64,000 bases of DNA from Meghimatium bilineatum (taxonomy: Eukaryota > Mollusca > Gastropoda > Stylommatophora > Philomycidae): positions 12,949,863-13,013,862 of the forward strand of contig CM067299.1 of the NCBI GenBank assembly GCA_034231615.1. Direction: 5' to 3'. Shown one piece after another: positions 33,995 to 45,084 of this stretch. Under the pieces are notes generated by a model. The model did no database searches. It saw nothing but the letters and a program-made list of their open reading frames with translations, and had not been told where the DNA came from. Within the stretch, counting starts at the first letter, position 1; every line of letters begins with the position of its first letter. The position numbers were made by a program, and so were the translations under genes.

Positions 33995-34735
33995 CTTTAT
34001 CGGGTACAACAGGCTTCAGTCAGCTTCGAGGGAAATACTTCTGACTAGTTTGAGATCCAAAAAGGACTCCAACAGAGATGCATCCTCTCACCACACCTAT
34101 TCAACATATTCGCAGAAAACACCATTCCAAATGAATGAGAAGGTGGGTCAGCAATCACCACTACAGGAGATTGCTCTGCAGAGATTAGAAAGAGATTAGC
34201 AATTGCCTACACACACAAAAACACATCACAGATGAAAAATCTATGACAAGGGGCAAACAGAAAAAAAAACAACAACTACAAAGAAGCTTTATATTTCCAG
34301 TGGCAGCATATGGTTGTGAGACGTTGGCAATGACATCTGCAATGGAAAATAAAATATCGGCATTTGAAATGAAATATTAAAGAAAGGTTATAAGAATATC
34401 ATATACAGAAAGACGAACCAACCCAGATGTCCGCAGAACTTTGAACATACAAGAAGAATAGCTTCTCAAGATTATTTTTTTTTAAACGCAAACTAACATA
34501 TTGAGAGAGATAAAGAGATATAATGGTTTAGAAAGATTAATTATGGAGGGTAAAGTTCCAGGAAAGAGAACAAGAGGTTGACCAAAACTAAGATGGACAC
34601 ATAACATCGAAGACATTCTAAGTATGACACTGGAAGAAGCTGAGTAGCTTACACGAAACCGAGAGGCTAACATAATGGCAGTGTGTACAACATTCTGTAA
34701 AGGATGTAGAGAGCTTTTATTCACTACAGTTATTG
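33995..34735 (+). mobile_element. Degraded RTE-type LINE
   Basis: The frame-broken translation gives a C-ILSPHLFNIFAENT block (motif B region, about 34077-34130), RIRKRLAIA, and further pieces of the post-RT region (GKENKRL-TKTKMDT). The region 34290-34690 is homologous, in reverse, to 41210-41600. Confidence 0.65.
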
Positions 34736-34774
34736 TGTACCAGAGCCCCCTTACAAACTATGAGGTATACCCCA

Positions 34775-34895
34775 CAGAGGTATGTTCATCTGCTCTACAA
34801 GTGCGGTGAAGTAGACAATCGCATCTCACAGAGGTATGTTCATCTGCTCTACAAGTTCGGTGAAGCAGACAATCGAGTGCAGTGAAGCAGACAAT
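34775..34895. repeat. Tandem duplication, about 52-bp unit
   Basis: CACAGAGGTATGTTCATCTG and CTCTACAAGT(G/T)CGGTGAAG occur twice, with a third partial GTGAAGCAGACAATC. Confidence 0.85.
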
Positions 34896-35102
34896 CACAT
34901 CAAGCGTATGTGTTTATTTATTCAACATCATGCAATTTTGAAGCTGAGACAGCAGCTTTTTATTTGCCGTGCGATGTTTATGCTATCAATTCTATATTCC
35001 CATTTGCAAGTCATGTGTGTCTCCGTGATGTTCTCTATCCTTCTTTAATCACTGTCCCAACTACATCACTCAAGAATATAGAACATATCGTAATCTAGTG
35101 TT

Positions 35103-35345
35103 ATGAACAGTGGAGCGCGTGGACGTATTGCTAGAACGCTGGCCTCAGATTCCTGAGGTCCCGGGTTCAATCCCCGGTTGGGACAAGGATTTTTGTCTTT
35201 CGGAGGTGCTACAAAAAATTCTTCCTGTACACGTCGCTGCGACAGCTTTGGCAAAGTGGCCTTTATTTCCATTGCCTTAAAAGTCTCCCTGCACTCCTTA
35301 ACAGGAAAACATGCAGTAACGAAAAGTGTTATCAACAATAACTAT
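35103..35345 (+). mobile_element. tRNA-derived SINE, best copy
   Basis: Head GTGGAGCGCGTGGACGTATT / GCTAGAACGCTGGCCTCAGA / TTCCTGAGGTCCCGGGTTCA plus ATCCCCGGTTGGGAC is tRNA-like, with a perfect B box (GGTTCAATCC). The body continues GGAGGTGCTACAAAAAATTC, GCGACAGCTTTGGCAAAGTG and GTCTCCCTGCACTCCTTAAC. The acceptor stem does not pair and the anticodon loop is one base short, so it is a SINE rather than a tRNA gene. Confidence 0.8.
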
Positions 35346-35446
35346 CGTAATTACAGAAATGACAGCGTGGCATATTTAAAAGTAATAAACTGACTCTATA
35401 AAGTAATATTTTAAAAAAAAATATTTTCAATATAGTATCGAAACAC

Positions 35447-36192
35447 TCAAACTTCACTGTGGTCTTCATAAGATGGCATCAGGGCACGAATCCTGACTGT
35501 GTGAGAGTCATGGTGATAGCTGTGGTCACCGAAAGTTCTTAGTGAATGGAACATGTCTTCCGATTGGGTTGAAACTGGGGCATTATTTTGTAGAAATGGC
35601 CACCGAGAGCTAATGTAGAGATTTAACTCATTTTCGCTGTTCGGAAATATAGACGAACTTGCGCAATCCTGGAGTAAATTTTCGCTGGCTCCTAATGTGG
35701 GTCCCCTGAATTTATAAACATTTACCACATCCTGATTCCCCAAGTGATGTTCACAATTAACGTCAAATGTGCTACATTGGCGCGTATTCCCATATTCATC
35801 CATCAAACTACTTGGTTGCTTCTGTTTTCTCTGTTTAAACTTTACTATTATGTAATTGATAAATGTTCCAATATCTAACAAAATAATACATGAAAAAATA
35901 GCCGAGATGAAGACGACACCAATAACACCCAACGACTTAGCCAATGGACGGTCATCTTGAATGCTAACTTTTGTCCTTATTGAGAAAGATGTTGAGTTCT
36001 TCTCCACCGTTAATTCCTTTTCGATGATATCAGCTTTGGCGTAGGCTTCTGTAATAGAGGTAGCTGCATCTTTTGATGTGTTAGTTGGGGATGAAGTGCA
36101 CGAGCAAGTGCAAATATCTATGTCTGTTTGAGTTGTAGATGTGTTTGTTGCTGCGTATCCGATGACAAAATTACAGGTCAATTGTTGTAAAG
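35447..36192 (-). CDS. Last coding exon of a single-pass membrane protein (partial)
   Basis: On the minus strand a pyrimidine-rich acceptor ending TTTTTGTTCACAG precedes a 746-nt open exon (2 bases of a split codon, 247 residues, stop). It starts LQQLTCNFVIGY, probably the end of a cysteine-containing extracellular domain. Then come a Thr/Ser-rich stretch with CTCSC, a juxtamembrane block with EKELTVEKNSTSFSIRTKVS and DDRP, one membrane span (SLGVIGVVFISAIFSCIILL) and a cytoplasmic tail of about 130 residues with several Tyr. From memory, CxCxC followed by ELxVxKxxTSxxIR and a membrane span ends many molluscan lectin- or apple-domain surface proteins; this is not checked. An in-frame ATG overlaps the acceptor, so a single-exon gene cannot be fully excluded. 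Upstream exons were not found in the window. Confidence 0.7.
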
Positions 36193-36199
36193 CTGTGAA

Positions 36200-36660
36200 C
36201 AAAAATGTGTAAAATATAAAGAGTTTGTATTCAATGTGCTCCGTGTTGCAAATTATCTAATAACATTTTACCTTCTGACATCATAAATAACAACCTGGAA
36301 TTTACCCTTTATTTCGATGCCTAGAAAGTACGAGCGATAACGTTCTTTTTTTTCTATGCATAGCGGAACGGGAAAATCTACAAAGCTTTCTTTCATGCCC
36401 AGTGCCCAGAGAACGTCACGAATTCTCTACAATTTACAATACTTTGAGAAAAACCTCCCACTTAAAGAGGGTCTAATTAACCATAAAATTGTATAATTAG
36501 CATTCTGTTACTTTATAAATGAGAAAATGAAGTTTGGATGAGAAAAGAAATTCTGGATTGTCTAGCCGCATGCGAAGACTTCTAGCTTATAAAAACCAAC
36601 AATCAAAACTTTGCTTGAGATTTTTTGCAAGATCCGGTGAGTAAACAGTCAGAGAATCCA
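36200..36660. other. Presumed intron upstream of the minus-strand exon
   Basis: No further minus-strand exon with recognisable content; AT-rich. Confidence 0.35.
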
Positions 36661-36669
36661 ATATGGATG

Positions 36670-37045
36670 GCTTTACTACAACCACGAGCAGTCTTAAGAC
36701 GGGATTAATATATGAGATAGATATAATGTTACAGCTGGTGTCACAGAACTATTCTCACGCATTTATACTTAGTCCATGTGACTCAATGAACATCCTTCAC
36801 AAAGTTGAAGCTGTAGTCGTCCGGCGTTTTTGGGGAGGAATTGTTGACGCAACCTCAGACCAGAAATACAACCTTTATGTTCGTTCCTGGACATGCGGAT
36901 GTTAATGAAAATGATTGAGCCGATACACTAGCGAGAACAAGTGTCAAAAGTTAAACTAATCTTTAAACAACCACTTTACAGAGGCATCGAAAGATTTAAA
37001 CGGCCTATTAAGATAATAGTTATACGTGGAGACAGGTAAATCAAC
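36670..37045 (+). mobile_element. LINE RNase H remnant
   Basis: Frames give LVSQNYSHAFILSPCDSMNI, then, after a shift, FVPGHADVNEND followed by a stop and ADTLARTS-like sequence, then LYRGIERFKRPI. The PGHAxVNENDxAD pattern is the final RNase H motif of I-clade LINEs. Confidence 0.6.
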
Positions 37046-37516
37046 AACGATCTGGAACTATGCACTTCAACACTCTGACTAATTTATGGAGACTAGGATC
37101 GGAGCATCTATAAAATTGTACAGTGTACACAAATGATATAAACTGTGCTCATAATGTAATTTTTGTGTATGACGTCACCAAAAGCGTGGTATTTTTTACA
37201 CACTGTAATATCAGTAACAGTGTAGTGCAGGCGTTCTCAATCTGGTGCTCGTGAGCACAGTAGTATTCTTGTAAACAGGTGTATTCTAGTAAACATAAAT
37301 AATTCGCTTAGTGCGAATTAAAAAAGTGCTCCCGCGCAGTAACGATTATATATAAGTTGCATTTGCCGTCTGAAAAGGTTGAACCCCTGTTGATGTGTAT
37401 CAAAACATATTTCTGAAATGTCAGCGGTGGTTATTTTTCCTATATTCACCAGGAGATTAGACTAAACAGCTTTCACGAGCGGTGTCTGAGTAGAATTCCT
37501 AGAGTTCATGTGGCTG

Positions 37517-38058
37517 CACAAAGCCACTAACACTGATCACTGATGTATGGCACAACAAAGTCACTAACATTGATGTATGTCAGGACAAAGCCACTAACAC
37601 TGATGTATGCCAGGACAAAGTCACTAACATTGATGTATGTCAGGACAAAGTCACTAACACTGATGTATGGGAGCACAAAGTCACTAACACTGATGTATGG
37701 GAGCACAAAGTCACTAACACTGATGTATGGGAGCACAAAGTCACTAACACTGATGTATGGGAGCATAAAGTCACTAACACTGATGTATGGGAGCACAAAG
37801 TCACTAACATTGATGTATGCCAGGACAAAGTCACTAACATTGATGTATGGGAGCTCAAAGTCACTAATACTGATGTATGGGAGCTCAAAGTCACTAATAC
37901 TGATGTATGCCAGGACAAAGTCACTAATACTGATGTATGGCAACACAAAATCACCAACACTGATGTATGGGAGCACAAAGTCACTAACACTGATGTATGG
38001 TAGCACAAAGTCAATAACACTGATGTATGGTAGCACAAAGTCACTAACACTGATGTAT
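37517..38058. repeat. 30-bp minisatellite, about 18 copies
   Basis: The unit CACTGATGTATGGGAGCACA plus AAGTCACTAA is repeated in register. Variants in the middle (GCCAGGACAAAG, GGGAGCTCAAAG, GGTAGCACAAAG) group in runs. Because 30 is a multiple of three, it stays open in several frames on both strands (ten-residue repeats such as TKSLTLMYGS). This is a by-product of the repeat, not evidence of a gene. Confidence 0.97.
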
Positions 38059-38059
38059 T

Positions 38060-38490
38060 GGAAAGAACAGGAAATACTACAGTATATTCTATGCGAATTT
38101 GGTGAGACTCATTTGGCCGGGACACACGTAGAGGATGGAATATCGGAGAACCGAAGGATCCATTTAATGGAGATTTGCTATCTGGAGAAAGATCACAGAG
38201 TTGACTTTTTTCAATGTAAATATGTATGCAAAGACGGTACGCGTTATACCATTGATACTGAATCATGGGAACATAATGCTATTTATCGTGTTGTATAGAG
38301 GGGAAAGATCACTAACCTCACGCAGCTTCACTTGTCTTTGTTTATTCCACTTTTTTCTTTCCTGACGACACAAAGTACAAAGTACACGCAAATCAACTAA
38401 TAATTCAGTCGCATCATTCAACATAAGTGACGCTGCCTGTCAGTACGCAGGACTATTCTGGAAAAGTACATAGTATTTAAAAATAATAAG
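38060..38490. other. Open frame tail and unassigned sequence
   Basis: The plus frame leaving the minisatellite stays open to 38298, with non-repetitive KDHRVDFFQCKYVCKDGTRY and ESWEHNAIYRVV. I do not recognise it. It could be a decayed element; no splice context or start supports a gene. Confidence 0.3.
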
Positions 38491-38535
38491 ACTCATAACC
38501 CATTAGGGTCATATGGGTGCCACACTGGAGACATG
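38490..38535 (-). mobile_element. 3' terminus of an RTE LINE
   Basis: CTCATAACCCATTAGGGTCA and TATGGGTGCCACACTGGA correspond to the complement of the LINE end near 50900-50935. It lies directly upstream of the next LINE insertion. Confidence 0.6.
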
Positions 38536-38556
38536 AACACAATAAGACCTCCAAAC

Positions 38557-38886
38557 ATATCTATCCTGAACAAGTTATAATTCTACGTCTCAGAACAAGA
38601 CACAACCGACTCCGCAGTCACATGTATACAAAGTTAAAGATTGGCAACACGGCCATGTGTACATGTGGATAGGCAGCACAGAGTGCCAAACATATACTTC
38701 AAGAGTGTTCTGAACATGAAACGCTGAAGCAGACATATTGGCCAGAGGAAACAACACTGGAATCAAAGCTCTATGGGCTACTGTTTGAACTACAAAAGAC
38801 AGTGAGTTTTATTCAGGAGACAGAATTACAGATATAGACATGTTTCAGGTGAACGAAAGAAGAAGAAGAATAATAATATCTATCCT
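38557..38886 (+). mobile_element. 5'-truncated I-clade-like LINE with 11-bp target-site duplication
   Basis: ATATCTATCCT at 38557-38567 and 38876-38886 flanks 308 bp (38568-38875) that are nearly identical to the last 308 bp of the element at 52139-53988. Encodes VIILRLRTRHNRLRSHMYTK, CTCG-AAQSAKHILQECSEHE and VSFIQETELQI followed by a stop, with one premature stop (TAG in place of CAG near 38669). 3' tail GTGAACGAAAGAAGAAGAAG. Confidence 0.93.
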
Positions 38887-38889
38887 CAG

Positions 38890-39890
38890 CCGTTCGTGGG
38901 AGTGTAGAAAATTCATCCCCAGACCATTTATGGATGTTATAAATCCATGATGTTCTTTACCCACATTTTCTCCTTCCATCCTCGACTGTTTCTTGCAAAA
39001 TAATTTAAGAAAATGAATCGCGCCTGGTGACATCTCCAAACCAAACAAGTTTACGCAGTTTTATCATTGTCAATAAGGGTTCTTGATAAACTGCAAGCTT
39101 GTTTATTTGCTTCCGGGCGAATATATATGTCGTGTTATATGACCGTGCTGATACTAGGAACTTTATTCGAGAATCTGAGTGGATTTATTGTTTGATGAGT
39201 AGAGGAGGAAAGTCTCTTTGAGTAGAGACTTTTATTCAACATGAGACTATATGGAGCTATAGAAGAAATAAAGAAATATCAACATTCATATTTAAGACAC
39301 ATCCTTCAGATATAAGTCAGTTAGGGCATCAACCTTGGTCTGCATGTTTAATTCAGGGAGCAAAGAATATGGTTACTGTCTTATTTCCAGGCATGTCGTA
39401 GAAAACGACTACGGAAAGTTGGGAATAGACTGACAACCTGTCACTTGTGAAAAAAACATCACTGTCACTTCTTGTCTCAATTTCTTACTTCTCTTCTATC
39501 AAAACATCTTCATAGATGATGACAAGATACAGTTCATCGGACATTGTACCTTTGTCCTTCTGTGACAGACTCCTAGGTGACCGGGAATGATGGGTGTGCC
39601 ACCACTGCAGATGAGTCTACAAATGTGAAAGAAGAATAATAGAATAGGTCATCCAGAAGTGTATATTGCGCTCCTGGCAGAACGTGGTAATCCTGACATA
39701 CCGGTACATTGAAGTGCCTTCATTCTGGTACTAAACATGCTGTCGTACACTCCCACCCCTCTACACGACCATGTATATGAGACAACCTTATATGAATCCA
39801 GGTGTCGCCTTAGTTACATAACAGAAGGGGAGCCTGTGCTGTTCACAGAAAGGATATGGGCTATCAAAACCTGCTCACAGCTAAAGGGAT
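38890..39890. other. Unassigned intergenic sequence
   Basis: No LINE motif, tandem array or host exon recognised. Ends in a CTGTCTGTATGTTTGTCTGT tract that is the tail of the next LINE fragment. Confidence 0.4.
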
Positions 39891-39894
39891 TATT

Positions 39895-40195
39895 TCATCT
39901 ACCTATCTGCCTGTCTGTATGTTTGTCTGTCTATTAGCTAAAACATTTGTAGCCGTTCAGTGTCAGGGGTAGAAGAGATTTCTGGAGATAGCCCTCTTGT
40001 GTGCCGAGTGTAATGTGGAATTTGTCGCCTCTTTTATTTCGGTGGTCCATTGTTTTCGTGGTAGGCCTCTAGGTCTGTCTCCACTGTATCTGTGAAGCAT
40101 AGCTAGCTGTGGTGTGCTGTCTGATGGTAGTCTGCTCATGTTTGCAAACCATTTGATCTGTTGTCTCTTAATATATTCCAAGATTATTTAATCAG
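39895..40195 (-). mobile_element. RTE-type LINE 3' end fragment
   Basis: The minus strand reads LEYIKRQQIKWFANMSRLPS, DSTPQLAMLHRYSGDRPRGL, PRKQWTTEIKEATNSTLH and HKRAISRNLFYP, then a pyrimidine-rich tetranucleotide tail (plus strand about 39898-39936). Same family as 8535-9310 and 56355-57965. Confidence 0.8.
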
Positions 40196-40349
40196 CTTCA
40201 TCATTATCAGGTATAGATCCCACGTACTGGTAAGACACATCATCACTCATCTTAGTTGATTCATGCTTTTCATTGGCTAGCGATGCAAAGTGACCAATGA
40301 AAGCTCAGATCAGTCAAAATGAATAACCTTGTTTATAACCAGTATGTAG

Positions 40350-40558
40350 GACCTAAAATGAGAACACCAATGACCTACAATGAGAACACCAATGACCTAC
40401 AATGAGAACACCAATGACCTACAATGAGAACACCAATGACCTACAATGAGAACACCAATGACCTACAATGAGAACACCAATGACCTACAATGAGAACACC
40501 AATGACCTACAATGAGAACACCAATGACCTACAATGAGAACACCAATGACCTACAATG
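40350..40558. repeat. 22-bp tandem repeat, about 9 copies
   Basis: The unit TGACCTACAATGAGAACACC plus AA is repeated without change from about 40371, with a partial leading copy. Confidence 0.97.
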
Positions 40559-40633
40559 ATGTGGCTAGAGTTTATGAAATATGGATGAAGATTGAAGTCA
40601 CAAGCATAGAAGATCACAGTATTATTATATTAC

Positions 40634-40990
40634 TATTGTTAGAGGTTGTCCATAAATTGAGTCAACAATCGGGATGGGGTGTCTGAGGAAGTAAAAAGGT
40701 TGACATCTGTTGACAAGGAGAGGGGGGGTTGTGACAAAAGTTGATATTAACAATACTGTTTTATACACCAATGAAATGTTCGGATTTGAAATATTGTTTT
40801 CTAAAAATTGGAACAAACATAAATATTTTGAGTACTTTTTCTGTTTAAAAAAGGGTTTAATATTCAACATAATTTTAAAAATGCTTGACACAATTTAGTA
40901 GTGGATCCCTTAATTCGTGACAGCTGCTGACAATGAGTGAGGGAGTCAAAAATTGTTAAATACAATTTTTGGCGTAATTTATGAACAGTC
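40634..40990. mobile_element. Non-autonomous DNA element with CCATAAAT-type TIRs
   Basis: The left end GGTTGTCCATAAATTGAGTC and the reverse complement of the right end (GACTGTTCATAAATTACGCC) form terminal inverted repeats about 350 bp apart. TTGACAAGGAGAGGGGGGTT lies inside the left end. The inner part AAAAGTTGATATTAACAATA, CTGTTTTATACACCAATGAA matches the reverse complement of 58260-58320. No transposase. Confidence 0.7.
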
Positions 40991-41209
40991 ATAACCCTCC
41001 AGGGCCAGATAAATGGAACACATTATATGGAACAAAACAACAGCTCACAAACACATAGATATATCACACAATAGCATTGGGTCAAATGGCATGAGCCCAT
41101 GGACCGCTGGATCAGCAACCATGAACAGTCATAAAGCCTCAAGCAGGACCATTAATGAGCCATCAGGTGCACTAAAAATAACCTTCATTAAACGCAACTA
41201 ATCTATCTA

Positions 41210-41605
41210 TGCGACGTCTCCTTTACAGAACGTTGTTCTCACTACCACTATGTAAGGCTCTCTGCTTTGTGCAAGCTGCCTAGATTTTTCTAGTGTCATA
41301 TTCAGAAGGTCTTCGGTTTCGTGTGTCCAACTTAGTACTTGGTCTGCTTTTTTTTCTCTCCTTCAAATTTTCCCTCCACGATTAATCTTTCTAAACCAGT
41401 GTGACTCTTTATCTGTCCGAAATATATTTGCTTGCGTTTTTGGGGTTTTTTTTAAAAATTCATTTAGTTTTGGGAAACTATTCTTCGCTATGCTCAGACC
41501 TTTTCGAACGTTCGTCTGTCTGTCCATGATATTCTTAGAATCTTTCTATAACATTTCATTTCAAACGCCGATACTTTCTTTTCCATTGCAGATGTCGTTG
41601 CATAA
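41210..41605 (-). mobile_element. RTE-type LINE C-terminal fragment
   Basis: Reverse-orientation relative of 34290-34690 (matching blocks AATGGAAAAGAAAGTATCGG, GGACAGACAGACGAACG, GGGAAAATTTGAAGGAGAG on the minus strand). Heavily decayed. Confidence 0.6.
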
Positions 41606-41867
41606 CGCAACTAAATATACTATTTATTTTGCTATTCAAGCTCCTAGTCAAGTCACACTCCTATAAAATGTAATAGCAAATTAGCATTTATACATCTTTA
41701 AAACAGTGTAAGCATGCAACATCAACAAAATTATGTCTTACTTAAAAGGCCAATAATCATCTGCTGATATTTCATCGACTGACAAGCGGAACGATATGGG
41801 AACATTGTTCATGCCTTCTTATGCATCATCTTTAAACAGTGGCACAATCTGCAAAACCAAGAGAAAG

Positions 41868-41873
41868 AATTAC

Positions 41874-41932
<59 letters not shown>
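41868..41932. repeat. (ATT)n microsatellite
   Basis: About 20 ATT units. Confidence 0.97.
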
Positions 41933-41933
<1 letters not shown>

Positions 41934-41939
41934 GAAAAG

Positions 41940-42030
41940 CCATGCAGCAAACGGGATTTAAAGCTGATCCGCTTACATGGTACCCACTAGGTTCGCAACT
42001 TCTGTATGATTGAATGCTAGGTGTAGTTCA
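41940..42030 (-). mobile_element. tRNA-like SINE head, degraded
   Basis: The minus strand AACCTAGTGGGTACCATGTA, AGCGGATCAGCTTTAAATCC aligns with 42915-42990, which has a clearer B box. Confidence 0.45.
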
Positions 42031-42910
42031 GAAAAACATATATTGAATGCAGTAAAACAAGGATGTGTACTTGCACACACTGTTCACTACGATTCTGCTC
42101 TTTATGAATCATGCACTCTGTTATACCGACTGAGGCTTTTAGAGACGGGGACATAAAAGTAAATTTAAGTATAGTCTGTTAATTTTTTTTTTCTCGTTTT
42201 GATGAACGCTTTTTAGTCGAAATGTTTTGCTCATAGTATGTCCTTTTTACTATTAACAGAGCTTACAAAAAGTATTATTTGTTATTATTGTCATTTTTTA
42301 TGTTGTATTGGTTTAAATAGGCCTCTGGTGAAAATGAAATTAATTAGCATGTTTGGTCCTTTGGTGTCAAATGCTTGAAGACATGTTTTTCCATGCTGTG
42401 CGGTTTGCTGCATGTTGCAATTCTTGGATGGTGTTAATGACCATTGTCATTGCCTCGTTCTCGATTGTTCTTCGTAGCCGTGTCCTGGGTCTTTAACGTT
42501 TTCTTTTTCCTGTCGTAGACCATAACAGAGCTTGGTGGGTATATCTAAAATTGGAAAATTAAATACTTGTCCGTTATTTATGTAGCTTATTTTAATGAAT
42601 ATTTCACCATCATTAAAGGTAACAAACTTCTAGCTGCAATGATATGAAACAACAAACATTTCGTACCTGTACTCAAAGATCAAATCAATAAATTAAACTA
42701 GATCAACCCTTATTTGTCCAAATAAAGGAGAAATCGTTATGATCAACTCGATCGATAAGCGCAGTTTACACGATAATTTTCCTGCGGATAATTACAATCT
42801 TTGGTAATTGACAGCCAAGGGATAAAATCCATATTAGCGTCAGACTTCGACTAGATAACGGGGAAGAATAATATAATATAGAAGAATCGTCAATTTGTTA
42901 ATAAAGAAAA
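42030..42910. other. Unassigned intergenic sequence
   Basis: Contains GATGAACGCT TTTTAGTCGAAATG at about 42201-42224, a relative of the foldback-arm motif at 17751-17780. Otherwise nothing recognised. Confidence 0.4.
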
Positions 42911-42914
42911 ATCA

Positions 42915-42990
42915 TAATACAGTAAACGGAGTTTGAACCTGGTCCGCTCAGATGGCATCCACTCACCTCGCAACTCAAATCAACACGTTT
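42915..42990 (-). mobile_element. tRNA-like SINE head, degraded
   Basis: The minus strand has GCGAGGTGAGTGGATGCCAT, CTGAGCGGACCAGGTTCAAA, CTCCG, with an A-box-like start and a GGTTCAAACTCC B box. Confidence 0.5.
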
Positions 42991-43274
42991 AGTAGAAGGT
43001 AAACTTAGAAGAAATATAAACATTTCTGGATTCAGCTAACATTTTACTCAGTGGTCACATATTAGAAGTTTCTACCTTTACATAAATCGAATCATACAAA
43101 TGTAATGATGGCGTTTCAAGTGCCGAAATCAAGTAAAATACGGGAAATGGCTATGGTTTTGATGTAGGAACGTAGATAGTTTTTTCTCGGTGTCTGGTTT
43201 TAACCCTAAAAAGGTTAGGGTTATTAAATTAAAAATTAATAAATTATTATTAAATTAAAAGTTAACAAGAGAAT

Positions 43275-43341
43275 ACAATTTTGCTTCAAATAATTGCTTA
43301 TACAAGTAAATTCAAGAAGCAATTATTTAAAGCAAAATTGT
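43275..43341. repeat. Short inverted repeat, 25-bp arms
   Basis: 43275-43299 (ACAATTTTGCTTCAAATAAT TGCTT) is the reverse complement of 43317-43341 with one mismatch; 17-bp spacer. Could be the core of a decayed MITE. Confidence 0.8.
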
Positions 43342-43599
43342 ACTGTCTATATATGTTATCCATGTTTACATGAAGACCTATTGGCCCTTGTAGAACTAAT
43401 ACGGATGTTATATGTTTGTTGTTACTGGGGATACTTCAATACCTATACGGGATGTGCGTTGTTGTTGTAATAGTCATTGTCTCAATTGGTCCGTTCTCAG
43501 TAATTGAGCGCACAGTTTGAATGTCTTGACAAAATCGCATCTATTCCTGAAGTTGCGGTGGTCAAGTATGGAAAAAACCGTTCAATTCCCGAGATAGGG

Positions 43600-43702
43600 A
43601 GATATTTTTAATATTTTTAAGAGGGAGATAAGAGGGAGATAAGAGGATATATTTTTAAGAGGGAGATAAGAGGATATATTTTTAAGAGGGAGATAAGATG
43701 GA
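43600..43702. repeat. AGAGGGAGATAAGA-type tandem repeat
   Basis: ATATTTTTAAGAGGGAGATA plus AGAGG repeated about three to four times. Confidence 0.9.
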
Positions 43703-43749
43703 GATATTTTTCGCTTTCTGGCTTGCTTCCTAGTAAAGTACTAAATTTC

Positions 43750-44740
43750 ATGATCTGATTTCTAAAGTTTGAACCACACCAAACTTCATCCCATCCGCTT
43801 ATCTACTGGCTCGCTGTCATTGTAAGGTTGACTGTGGTATCGAAAATTAAAATAAGTATCGTATTGGAGGTCAATCTATACAAATCACTGGTCACTCAAT
43901 TGAAGATAGCCTACAGAAAAAAAGTTACGAGCGTTTTCATAAACGTGATTATGGGCGTGTGTTAAAACTCTGCTATGGAGAATGAAAACAAATTTGAATT
44001 TTTCCGAAACAAAATAACTGATCTTGCAGGTTGACACTGATGACAGTGGTGAAATGTCATAATATTGCGTAGTTTGGAAATGCAAAGAGACACAATTCGC
44101 TTTGGAATATTGTCATGTGGTGAACAGCTAAGAGAGGAAAATAGATGGTAGAAATACTGGCTTGATAACATCAAGGAATGACAGGCATGATGTTTACATA
44201 GGCCCCATTCCTCCGTATGGTCAAAGATATGGATGTTTGATAGGTTTGTTATGCTGATTTTCCCAAAGTGGGGCCATTGCGTCCCTGGTTACAGGTATCA
44301 CTATTATATTATTATATTTTGTAAACTGACCTGTATTTATTTCCGGTCATCTTTTCTGTCTTCTTCCCTTGACACCAAATATCATAAGGTAGTGCATGAC
44401 TATTCATTCCGTATGCTGACCTCAGTAATTTTGTGACCCACGACGAAGAATAATTTTTAACAGATATAGCGCCATCGAAGTAGGTATTTTGCAAATACCT
44501 TCCGGTAATTTACAATCACGTGCAATGCTTACAAGCTCTCAGCGAAATTATCTCCGCAATAAAGAAGCATATTGGAAACGAAATATCTTGTCTTTTATAT
44601 GAATCTTTGGTGTATTTGCTAATACTTGTCACTACAAGAAAATCATAGTACATATACTGGTGCATATAGCAGAAACTGATCATCCACAACATTTCCTAAA
44701 CTATCAACAACAACAAAATTGTCAATACTGTTTCTTTCTC
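43750..44740. other. Intergenic; small LINE trace only
   Basis: TGGCTTGATAACATCAAGGA near 44158-44177 resembles the WxDNIK motif of LINE C-termini. Otherwise unassigned. Confidence 0.35.
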
Positions 44741-44744
44741 CTGC

Positions 44745-44905
44745 CGAAGACGGATGTGTCGGACCATTTGGCGCAAATAAAACGGCTACACAACGCATTT
44801 CCATTTTTCTGGACTACATCCTGCTGGAAATTTAGTTGGACCATTGTCCTGTTACAAGAGAGATCCAGTGGAAGTTTGAGAATGAACGCTGAAGAAGAAG
44901 AGGTT
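44745..44905 (+). mobile_element. SINE family B, best copy
   Basis: TGCCGAAGACGGATGTGTCG, CATTTGGCGCAAATAAAACG, TTCTGGACTACATCCTGCTG, TTACAAGAGAGATCCAGTGG, AAGTTTGAGAATGAACGCTG with an AAGAAGAAGAG tail. About 160 bp. Confidence 0.85.
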
Positions 44906-45084
44906 TCTTTCTCATTACGGAGTTGCAGGGAGGCTGCGTGTGGCGTCTGTATTAGATAGATGTGCATAATATGTTTCCATTTGTTTCAGTTGGTATTGTT
45001 TGTGTTTGATATCAAACTAATATTATTATTGATGTATGGGTCTATAATTGGTAAGACTAGACTTGAAATAGCCTCGGCTACAGT

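Noticed and set aside
35103..35180. Functional tRNA gene
   Set aside because: Good B box, but the acceptor stem does not pair, the anticodon loop is irregular and a SINE body follows.
37543..38298. 251-codon plus-strand frame and the overlapping minus-strand frames as genes
   Set aside because: Open on both strands because of the 30-bp repeat; only the last 80 codons are unique and I recognise nothing in them.
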